Shown here one piece after another: positions 12,832 through 24,500 of a stretch of 64,000 nucleotides of DNA; positions within the stretch are counted from its first letter, which is position 1; the number at the start of each line of letters is the position of its first letter. Both the position numbers and the translations under genes were made by a program. The notes below the pieces were generated by a model. The model saw only the letters and a list, made by a program, of their open reading frames with translations, did not search any database and was not told the origin of the DNA. This DNA comes from Schistocephalus solidus. Lineage: Eukaryota; Platyhelminthes; Cestoda; Diphyllobothriidea; Diphyllobothriidae. The stretch spans positions 1 through 64,000 of the forward strand of contig WEDG01000420.1 of the NCBI GenBank assembly GCA_017591395.1, given 5' to 3'.

Positions 12832-13652
12832 CTGGAGAAGGAAGATGTTGCATAACATAAGGCAGTTCAGTGAAATATTGATAGAAAGTTAGAAGAAGTA
12901 GATGTCATCGCTGGGATTAGAGCTATATTCGCCTGAAATTTCGGATTCCAACTCGAACCCATCTTCAGGGACAGTAGCAGAAAAAAACAGTTAGGACGAG
13001 GAAAGTAGTCGCGTGGCCCTTAAAAAATCTACTTTCTAGACCACATTAATTCCTTGAGACATAGATTTGCGGGAAGACTACGAACGCCACACAATGTCTC
13101 AGCCTTAGACCACAACTGACGCGCAGACTATATACTATACATAACCGATAGTGTATGCGCTCGCCCGGATGATAAAAATGAACCCTATCAGGAGATGACG
13201 TGCTCTGCCATATAAAAAGCATATTCCAGAAGTCACCAAGCACATTGCTGTGAGATCGGGTGTTGGAATCGGATACTAGCACAAGGCTATCTTCTGCAGT
13301 CCTGTTATGGAGGCGGAGAATCGATCACTAGCATGAGAGCAGTCTGCTGTAGTGTTCGTAAACTGTTCTTGTACTTACACGGGCAGGCTGAACGCAAGTT
13401 CAGATCACGCATGCATGAGAATACACTGCCTGTTAATTGGAATGACGAAGTATGAAGTGGAACCGACAAAGACAAGGGAGACCGGAATGGCCATTTCTGG
13501 CTTATTAGCCGTCATCAGCCAGTCACACCCAATCCCAAGTGTGGAATACCTATGCTACACGTCACTATGCGACCGCCTGCGAGGGCTCTAATGTGAGCTC
13601 CAGGGCACAACGGAACATAAATGTTCCTTAAGCAGATCAGTGAGCCACAGAC

Positions 13653-13714
<62 letters not shown>

Positions 13715-15450
13715 ATAATTTGGAACCGACAAAGACAAAGGGAGACCGGAATGGCCATTTCTGGCTTATTAGCCGTCATCAGCCAGTCATACCCAATCCC
13801 AAGTGTGGCACACCTGGGATTCGAACCCGCGACCTTTGGTATTTTGAGTCGATTGTTTCTACCATTGAGCCACGGGCTCGTTACTTTGTCGGTTGCGATC
13901 GGGAATATGATGATAGTGTGTGGCTCACCGATCTGCTTAAGGAACATTTATGTTCCGTTGTGCCCTGAACCCGTGACTAGAGTACTTCACAGGCAGTCGC
14001 ATAGCGACATGTAGCATATGTTAAAGTTAATGATGGAACCGACAAAGACAAGGGAGACCGGAATGGCCATTTCTGGCTTATTAGCCGTCATCAGCCAGTC
14101 ATACCCAATCCCAAGTGCGTGGCACACCTGGGATTCGAACCCGCGACCTTTGGTATTTGAGTCGATTGTTTCACCATTGAGCCACGGGCTCGTTGCTTTG
14201 TCGGTTGCGATCGGGAATATGATGATAGTGTGTGGCTCACCGATCTGCTTAAGGAACATTTATGTTCCGTTGTGCCCTGAACTCAGACTAGAGTACTACA
14301 GGCAGTCGCATAGCGACATGTAGCATATGTTGTTAATGTGGAACCGACAAAGACAAGGGAGACCGGAATGGCCATTTCTGGCTTATTAGCCGTCATCAGC
14401 CAGTCATACCCAATCCCAAGTGTGGCACACCTGGGATTCGAACCCGCGACCTTTTGTATTTGAGTCGATTGCTCTACCATTGAGCCACGGGCTCGTTGCT
14501 TTGTCGGTTGCGATCGGGAATATGATGATAGTGTGTGGCTCACCGATCTGCTTAAGGAACATTTATGTTCCGTTGTGCCCTGGAACTCAGACTAGAGTAC
14601 TCACAGGCAGTCGCATAGCGACATGTAGCATATGTTGTTAATGTGGAACCGACAAAGACAAGGGAGACCGGAATGGCCATTTCTGGCTTATTAGCCGTCA
14701 TCAGCCAGTCATACCCAATCCCAAGTGTGGCACACCTGGGATTCGAACCCGCGACCTTTGGTATTTGAGTCGAACGCTTCTACCATTGAGCCACGGGCTC
14801 GTTGCTTTTGTCGGTTGCGATCGGGAATATGATGATAGTGTGTGGCTCACCGATCTGCTTAAGGAACATTTATGTTCCGTTGTGCCCTGGAACTCAGACT
14901 AGAGTACTCACAGGCAGTCGCATAGCGACATGTAGCATATGTTGTTAATGTGGAACCGACAAAGACAAGGGAGACCGGAATGGCCATTTCTGGCTTATTA
15001 GCCGTCATCAGCCAGTCATACCCAATCCCAAGTGTGGCACACCTGGGATTCGAACCCGCGACCTTTGGTATTTGAGTCGAACGCTCTACCATTGAGCCAC
15101 GGGCTCGTTGCTTTGTCGGTTGCGATCGGGAATATGATGATAGTGTGTGGCTCACCGATCTGCTTAAGGAACATTTATGTTCCGTTGTGCCCTGGAACTC
15201 AGACTAGAGTACTCACAGGCAGTCGCATAGCGACATGTAGCATATGTTGTTAATGTGGAACAGACAAAGACAAGGGAGACCGGAATGGCCATTTCTGGCT
15301 TATTAGCCGTCATCAGCCAGTCACACCCAATCCCAAGTGTGGAACACCTATGCTACACCTCACTATGCGACCGCCTGCGAGGGCTCTAATGTGAGCTCCA
15401 GGGCACAACGGAACATACATGTTCCTTAAGCAGATCAGTGAGCCACAGAC

Positions 15451-15508
<58 letters not shown>

Positions 15509-18500
15509 ATAATTTGGAACCGACAAAGACAAGGGAGACCGGAATGGCCATTTCTGGCTTATTAGCCGTCATCAGCCAGTCATACCCAATCCCAAGTGTG
15601 GAACACCTAGGATTCGAACCCGCGACCTTTGGTATTTGAGTCGATTGCTCTACCATTGAGCCACGGGCTCGTTGCTTTGTCGGTTGCGATCGGGAATATG
15701 ATGATAGTGTGTGGCTCACCGATCTGCTTAAGGAACATTTATGTTCCGCTGTGCCCCTGGAACTCAGACTAGAGTACTCACAGGCAGTCGCACAGCGACG
15801 TAGCATATGTTGATAATTTGGAACCGACAAAGACAAGGGAGACCGGAATGGCCATTTCTGGCTTGTTAGCCGTCATCAACATATGCTACACGTCGCTATG
15901 CGACTGCCTGTGAGTACTCTAGTCTGAGTTCCAGGGCACAACGGAACATTAATGTTCCTTAAGCAGATCGGTGAGCCACACACTATCATATATATATATA
16001 TATATATATATTTATATGTTTACAGTACTGTGAATTTCCAACGCGCTATTGCCCTTATTCGTCTTTTACACTGCTCCACCTCTGTTGTCACCACCTCCGA
16101 ATTGCACGCATAATTGTCCATTACTTCCGTTAGGGGAGGGGAGGTCATAAAAGCATTCGTTGACGGTAATAGGGTCGCAAGAGCAATCCTTGCCAGTCTC
16201 CTTTGTAAAAATGAACGTGTTTCAGCGATTTCATGAAAAAATCGGTCAAAGTGAAAATAGGTAAATATTGGAACTAAAATGGAGAAAGACTTATCGACGA
16301 CGACGATGACGACGTTGACATACATGCTGATGTCAAAGTTAGAATCGAGTTAGAGCTTACCCAAATATAGAAGTCGTAAAAGGAGAGGACATTGGATTTA
16401 AAGGTGAGCAACGGCCAAAAGAGTATGTACCACACAAAACCGAAAACCAGTCCCACTTTTGTGATCTTCCGTGTAATATGGAGCGAGCGCCGGACTTCGG
16501 CCAATCCAACCTTGCCTTCACTAAGTCGCGGAGAATAACGCAAATCTAGTTCACTAAAACAAAAATAGTGAAACACACTGCCACTGCAGGTACTACATTA
16601 TATTTGAAAGCAAACATTATGACAGAGCTCTTTTGATGCATTTTCAAATAGTAAACAGTAATAGTAAAATAAATAATTAATGAAAAGATATCCATTCAAA
16701 AAATGTATTCTACCGCGGTTGACTGCGAATTGAAAACAGCATACTTCAAATTTCTAAATTCCTTGAGTGTGGCGTGTACGATTGCAGAATGGCAATGGAC
16801 ACTTCTGTTTCGCCTCTGAGCTCTGAATGCAACGTCCTCACAGCTAATCACAGGGCGACCGGCAATCAGTAATCAAGAAACACTACCAATCAAGGTAGGT
16901 GTAACGGTTACAGGCTGCTCAGGCTTATTTTGTGGCCAGTTGACAAGCCCACGCCTGACTAACACCTGGGATATGAACCCGAGGCACTTGTTCATCGTGT
17001 ATTTGTATTTGCCTATAATACTAGCTGCTGTGCGGCTACTGACGGGGCTCGAGAATGAGGCCCATGGCAGAACCCGACGACTATGCCCCGTAAACGATCG
17101 GCAAGCGTTCATGTGCGATTGTCGATATTCCCGATCTAAACCCGCAAGAAAACGAGCCCGTGGTGCAGTGAGTTAGAGTTTTGGACTTCTAGGTCGTGGG
17201 TTAGAGCCTCGGGTGATGCACAAACTAGGATTGGGTATGACTGGCTGATGACGGCTAATGAGCCAAAACTGGCCGTTTCAGTGTCCCTTGTCTTTGTCGG
17301 CAATGCTCATCTGCCTATAATACCAGCCACTATAGGAAAGTTCGTAGAACGGGACGGACGAGTCCCGTAACCGATCGGCGAGCGTTCATCAACGAACTGG
17401 TAAGCCTTATTTGTCAAAAATCCGAATATTTATGGTTTCATAAATAAACTCACCGTGAGTAGAGTTCCGGCCAAGGAGTAAGAGGGTTGTCAATGTTTTG
17501 CAATCTAGTCCAAACAGCCAGCTTCTCCTCCTCAGAAAGATGTAGAGCCGTCAATCCACTCCATAGAGTGGGCAAAAGAAAACCTCCAATGAGACTGACG
17601 ATAGACCCAAGTAGCCACGTGTCTAGTGAATATCAAAAAGACACATTTTAGGGGCCATGAGGTGATAAAATGGAGGTGTGGGGAGGGAATATTATTTTAC
17701 ATAGGAAGCTCATTAAGGTACTAACGCACGAGACACCAGCAGTACAGCTGACGGGCCGACCGAATGGGATCGAGCAAGGTTCCAACCATAACAGTGAGGG
17801 TAAAGCGCTTACACGATAAGGAATATCATTTTGTTTTTACGGCTAGATTGACTCGTCACAATCTTAGCAAACGGTAAAGGGGATTTACTGGAACTTGGAT
17901 CAATATGGATAGGAACAATAAATTGGACCAAAATACATCAAAAGTGCGCGGTGGTTAAAATTGCATGTAGTTATCGGGGCTTTTTTAAGCGCATTAAATG
18001 ATGTTGGAACTGGGTGGCGCTTTACATACGAAGTCATCGAGAACGCCGAAGTACGCCGTGCGCAATGAACGATTGTCATTTCTGACTAGCGTGTGTATGC
18101 AACCAGGATATAGGCCAATGAAACAACCAAAAACACACTTAAAATCATGTACAATAACTGCTAACTGGTCAATAGGGCATAACAACACGTAGGTACAGGT
18201 CCGGAATCAGTAAATACTGGGGAAGGTTATGTTTAGGACCTACGGGTTGCAGCATGGTCATCAAATGCATACCGTAATTTCACCTCTTACCCAGGCCAAT
18301 AACTCGCATTAACCATAGGTCGATGAATTACCCAAACTGTTATATCGGTTAAAGTAGATATGAACAGTCTTTTATGTACGGATAACGCAACCCCAGTCAT
18401 TAAAATTACTTAAATCAAGTAGAACATGTATTGGAGCCAACCAGCCGTCATAAAATCCAACTCTGCTTTCCCGAACTCGGGGTTTGGGCTAAATGTTATG

Positions 18501-21500
18501 TCATACATTTCTTAAATCTTACGGCCGACTAATTAGCGCGCCCTGGAAGCGCATATGATCAACAGGGACCACCTGAGTGAGCTTGCTGGACACTTACGGT
18601 CTCTGATAGAAGCAAACAAGTAAGTTCCAGGAAGAAGCACGGGAGGAGAAGACGCGATCGTTAGAACAAGAAGTTTTTAGCGTGACGTTTCGGATTCTCA
18701 CTTGAACCCAGCATCACAGACTGATGATGGATTCTACTGGGAATCCGAAACATTACGCCAAAAAACTTCTCGTTCTAACGATCTCATCTTCTCCCCCTGA
18801 ACTGAGGGTCTCATTGAGTCTTCAAGATGCAAACTACTTGCTAAAACTTGTTCTAAACAAGCAAAATGGTGGTATCAAGTACCAGAGTAGACTCAGGATA
18901 AACATTTGGTCTATTTTTGTATTTAAATATTTGACCCAAACAGACAGATGGTCCAGTTAACCAGTGGCCAGACTAAGTTGTCGATTTGAAGAAGATGCGG
19001 ATCGTGCTGTCAAAATCAACGCAGTTTTATTTTCTTCGACTGCTGTACGTTTCTGATGGCTCATTATCAGAGGCAACAGAAGAACGATAAAGGAGCGCTC
19101 ACTGTGGCGCCCACAGCACAATTAGACACATTTAATTTCATACGGAAGCAGGCATGCCCAGCTGAGTTGGCTTGCAATGACATTAAAGCGTTTTGGTTGA
19201 CTGCGCTAAAATACTCCAGTAACCATCGTTGATGAACGCCACCGATCGTTTACGGAACTCACGCGTTCCGCTTTGCCATGAGACTCACTCTCGAGCCCAG
19301 CCATCAACCGCGAAGCGGCTATGGGTAGAATAGGCAGATGAATATTACCGGCAATGACAAAGGAGACTGGAATGGCCATTTCTGGCTAATTAGCCATCGT
19401 CAGCCAGTCATACCCAACCCCAGGTAGTGCACTACCCGAGGATCAAACCCGCAACTCGTTGACCAGAATTTCAATGCTCTAACCAGTGAGCCACACATTC
19501 ACTGTCTTGCTGGGTTAGATCGGAAATATTGACATTCGTTGATGAACGCTCACCGCTCGCTAACGGAACTCAGATGTCCCGTGCTGTCTTGTGGCTCATT
19601 CTCGAGCCCCGCCAGCAGCCGTAAGGTGACTGGTAGTGGTAAAGAGAGGTGAAAAATGCCGAAAAAGACGAGAGAGATGGGAATAGCCATTTATGGCTCA
19701 TTAGCCGTCATCAGCCGATTTCTGGTTAGAACGTTGGACTTTTGATCAACAGGTCGAGGGTTCGAGCCTCGGGTTGGGCACCACCTCGGGTTGGGTATGA
19801 CTAGCTGATGACGGTTAATGCGCCAGGAATGGCCATTCCAGTCTCCCCTGTCTTTGTCGACACTGTTGAACTCATGTTACTTCAGAGTCAACCGTGAATA
19901 ACAAGACAACACCAGGCAACGTATGTAACCTGTGGACTTTTATCGTTTAGGTAGAAGTATAGACCGGTTGGTATTCCATGACCGCATGAGAGGTCAATAG
20001 GTTGATTTTAGAAGCATTGATCAGAATGTCCTTCCCCAGTTTACTCTCGATCCCTTTTTCTGCCAGCAGAGTGGGGCAAGTGAACTGAAATGATTAAAAA
20101 CCGCATCAACATGATTATCAGTATCTCAACCTAAAAGTCCCTATTGCAGAGGCGTGACTATGAAGGGTTTTGCAGAGGATTACGTTTCTTTTCACTATTC
20201 TTCAGAAGGTCCTTAAATAATGCATCGCGTTGAGATAAGACGCATGACTTGCCTGATAAGTTTTATATGTGCCTTAAATGCGTTCATAACCGGTCACTAA
20301 TTTTAACGTCGAAAGCAAAAACTTGCACTGTTGGGCGTTTTCATCAAAGTGAAGGGTAATAAATGAGACATTTTTATCGCGAAATCTGCCAATCAAAGGA
20401 TAACTTGGTTGCACTGCGTCGATATAAGCTTCATGGACGTCCTTTTTTGACTCAGTGTCTCACGACTTTTACAGTGATAAGCGTTTCAGAAATAATCAAC
20501 TGACAGCTAGACTGACTCCAAGTTTGCCGACTAAATCAAAATTCAACATGAAACTTTCTAACCAACTATACTCTACGGTTTAAGACAATGTGTATAACAC
20601 GTGATATGATAGCCCAAATAGGTGCACAACTGTTGTCATCCATACTAAAGTGTCTGCTACCGTCGCTACACGTTTCAATAAGAAGAAAAGTGAAGTGCTT
20701 ATTCTGACCTATGCTTGCACCGCTTCCTTCGTCTGTGTCAGCAACGGAGACCAACACAATCAACAGAGATATGAACATAGTACCCACGGCACCGAGAAGA
20801 AGTCCACCACGCGTAAGTCTTGCCCATAAGAGAGTGAGTGTGATGCAACCTGACATCTGTCCAGTGGTTAAAGTGTACGAGAGTTCCAACCGATTATATA
20901 AATACTGAATAAAACAAAAGAGTTTGTTTCATACAAGGAAAAAAAGACATGCACTAGTACCATAGTCAATTTCCAACATGTTAAACAGCATGAAAGTTAA
21001 TATGTGCTAACTTAGAGGGAGGAATGAAACTGAATCTTCCACTTCAAGACGCTTATGGTTATTGCCTTATGAGTCAAAAGTTGAAAGGTGTAACCTCTTC
21101 ATCTGAAGCACAGCCTAGGCTGGGTTCGTATTTAAAAGAGTTACAAGGTAAAAAACGCTTTCAAAATACGACGCTGATCTCATATGTCCTTCAGATACAA
21201 GGGAACTAAGAGAATGGACAATCTCGCGATTGCATGAAATAAATCACCCAAACCTCCGGCGAGAAGGGAATTTTCCTAGCCCAGGCCCTGTTTTTTACTT
21301 TCATAAAAGTTGTCTAGCTTACGAACTTTTGCAATGAGTAGGAAGGTATTTATTTGAATAAGATTATTTCACTGGTAAGGGAGTATATATCAAAGGTAAT
21401 AACCAGGGTCTTGAAGAACACCACGTACAAACAGACGACAGAAACAGGAATGTGTATGTCTGTAATAAGTTCATTTGTCATCTGCCGTAAATTCCTTGCA

Positions 21501-24500
21501 AATTATGAACAATAAAATCGGTGGTATTCGTAGATATCATCGGGGAGGATTCGGAAAACTTAGGGTTAAGATGAATCTTTAAATTCACATAGTTGAACTT
21601 CCTTCATTTAAAGTATCCTTGTTTATATTATTTATAGGTAAATACTGAAGGTCCAATTGCACAAAAAGGAACTAATGAACCGTCACTAATATTCACTTAA
21701 ATATTTTTACTAATTAAATATAAGACAAAGAGCTAGTTTTTGAACTCCTCCTCGCAAGCTTAAATAACTGGGCTGCCCTTTATTTCCCAAGGGCATACAT
21801 CCTTGAACACTTCCGACATTAACAATTTTAATGCAGACAGTGGTAAATCGAGAACAGGTAAATTCAAGATTTTTCTGGAACGAGCTCAGATTACCAATTA
21901 CTCCTTTGCGTTAATAATTGCCTAGCTCATGAGTTATCGCAACTTGGCCTGTCACCTTTTTTGACCGCGAGAAGCTTTCGATCTTCAGCAGGTTGCATTT
22001 GAAGAAATTCCATTTGGTAAGGTTTCAAACCAAACTTAGAGTCTGTTGAATATGCATTTATGGCTGTTTGTTTTGACACTGACACCCGGTTGACGATTCA
22101 ATAATGTTTCCGGCTGTTTGCATCCCATGGTTCGCATGAGGTTCAACAAGAAGGCAACTGTCAAAATTCCAGAGTATATCACTTTTCTACCAATGAAGAC
22201 GATATTTTATAACCAGAACAATCTCAATTGACTTTCGATTCTTGGTTTAAGCTCACAGTTCACAGTGGGTAATATCTCATAAAACCTAATAAAACTTTTG
22301 AATAAATTTCCCAATGGAGCCATCGTGAGTCGTGAAAAAATGATCGAAAGTTTGCTCAAAAGACCCGAAAGAAGTCAGTATTTTAAAAATAAATAATGAT
22401 CCCCTATTGCATATGTTTGGAAGACACCGGAAATGTTTTCAGCATAGGAAGTTTCGCTCTGGTCTCAGAGTATTGTGCAAACAAATCGGATTCCAAACTA
22501 TCAGTTAAAACAAGGTGAAATTCAGGTTGACCAAACAAATCGGTTGATCCGAGTTTAAAAATGATAACTATGGTTTGCCAAGCAGGGGCTAGACTCAAGT
22601 TCAAGCGCGATTTTACCTCTTTTTACGGATACGTAGTACGAATCAGAGGTTCTCTATTCATTAGTAGGTCCACAATACTTCGATTGGATTTTTTGTGGTG
22701 ACTGAGGCATAAAATTCATGCGAAGAATGTAAACAAATTTGGAAAAGGAAGTTGAGCACAGCGGCCAGTACATGCATTTCTAAATTAATTCAAGAATTTT
22801 TAAATATCTAGAGTCGGATACTATTATGCACATGAGAAGTAATGAAAAACAGATGCAGATAGTTTTCGCTAGCCGAAAATTTAATGACTAGTGCATACTT
22901 CCAAAACCATTTAGTGAGGTACGAGCATGAATTCTATGGGAATTTGTTGGAAATCAATTAGTGAGCTGAATCCCTGTGCTGGCTTTTTAATAAACAGTTG
23001 CATTCGAATAACAGTGGGGTAGTTTTCCGATTTTGGATAATAGGTTCATGTGGCCGTACATACGGTATCGGTCTAAATAGGCCTTACAATAATAGTATCA
23101 GTTCAAACCCTGTTGTTGCCAAATACTCAAATATACTACTACTAGTTGTAAGTAAAAAACTTACGGCCGCTACGTCGATTACAGATGTTATCGGCATGAG
23201 AATGGCTAAAAGAATAGCAAGCACTACGATCCCATCATGCTGAATGTTCTCAAGATATTGTCTGTAGCGTCCGTGAAGTTGGCAAGTGTAGGGAATTTTC
23301 CAGCGGCGTTCATAGATGTCCAAAAATCTGCAAAAAAGTAAATGAACTCAACTCTAGCATTCTATAAGATCTTGCAAGTAAAATCCTGGAGTTCGAAAAA
23401 GTTAGCGAATTTGCAGCAGTTTGTGACCATGCCTTTATAACTTAGCTTCCATTAACGCCCTAATTCAGTCATACCGAAACCCGCCACTTAAGACACCTTC
23501 CTACATAAAAAGTGACTTGTTAGTGAAACTTTAGAAAAGGAATGTGCAAAGAATTTTTAATAACCAAGCACTGACCTGCTAAGCATGGTCTTCCGAAAAA
23601 GCTGACCTTTCAGAGAGAAATAACATAACTTTTTAATCATTAATAAATTGAAAGACAAATTACACGCCAATTAAATTCGATTTATCCAATGGCAGATTCC
23701 CAAAAATGAACTGCCATTTTAACTTTCTTCACTGTACGCACGTACAATTTTATACTTCAAAGCAGGATCCTGTTTTTTTTTCTTACAATCAACCTATTAG
23801 ACTGAGTGATTATTAGTACTGCTAAAAAAACAGTCTGAAGGTGAAAAAAGTTGGTATATGTTTCAAATAAAATTGAAGTTTTTACTAACTGCCGAACATA
23901 TCGGTACACAGAGCTGCACGTTCATTTGACTTTGGGCAGCGTAGTTTGGGAAAATTTTACTGTTGACATATGTACCTATTAGTTATAATTGAAAGTTTAC
24001 TATATGATTTTCATATTTTGAGGAAGACGCGTTCGAAAGGGGAGGTCTTTAGTGGTGTCTTTCCATGTACCTTTGGGTTTCTCAGGTACGTTTGCAGCAT
24101 TTCATGGATATAACTGCCTCAAATCATTAGCAATTGTAGACAGACAAGATTTGTTGGCTTTTTCAAACTCTAAATCTAGAAAATAGGTAATTGTGAGTTG
24201 AAATGGTACCGTTTTTATCGTGTGCATAGTTTATTTTGCTACGGGGAATGAAGAAAATTTTGACGAGCGGCAAGTTTTGTGCTGTGGGAGAAGACTTCGA
24301 GGAAAAGGTACTGCCGATTTAAACTCACTGATTGTCTTTGTTGCATTGCACGCATTCCAGCATACTGCAGCAATGGCAGGAGGTTTTACCACAGGATAAG
24401 TATACCCTGGGCTTTTTGCAAAACACACAGTGGTTGGGACCCAAAATTCTTTTAAAGGGCTTAAAAGAAGAACAGAAAAACATAAGGCCACTTCTTACTT

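Larger units (their letters stand above)
13440..16012 (-). repeat. Tandem array of ~305-bp tRNA-SINE/hammerhead-like monomers
   Basis: The word GAACCGACAAAGACAA marks nine monomer ends at 13460, 13723, 14036, 14341, 14646, 14953, 15258 (GAACAGAC), 15517 and 15821. Internal spacing is 304-307 bp. Read on the minus strand, a full monomer has a GGAACAT..ATGTTCC palindrome, a tRNA-like head with A and B boxes, a spacer, a hammerhead-like segment and a tail. Monomers at 13460 and 15258 lack the head and run into an inverted partial monomer and an AT tract, giving a higher-order period near 1.8 kb. The array ends at about 15880-15990 in inverted orientation. It lies in the last intron of gene 2. 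Confidence 0.9.

Noticed and set aside
13588..14014. Protein-coding frames with IYIYIY runs on both strands
   Set aside because: They are translations of AT microsatellites and SINE sequence.
14424..14495. True tRNA gene cluster
   Set aside because: A and B boxes and the D stem are present, but the anticodon arm and acceptor stem do not close; identical modules are part of SINE copies elsewhere in the window.
13440..16012. CRISPR-like regular array
   Set aside because: Units are about 305 bp, nearly identical throughout, with no alternating unique spacers; the sequence is eukaryotic.
16020..16325. Last exon of gene 2 at 16.0-16.3 kb
   Set aside because: No acceptor in the right phase and no C-terminal helix; the exon at 12688-12831 fits phase and homology.
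24231..24491. 86-codon minus-strand frame in a gene 2 intron
   Set aside because: No similarity to symporter segments and no splice sites that would keep phase with neighbouring exons.
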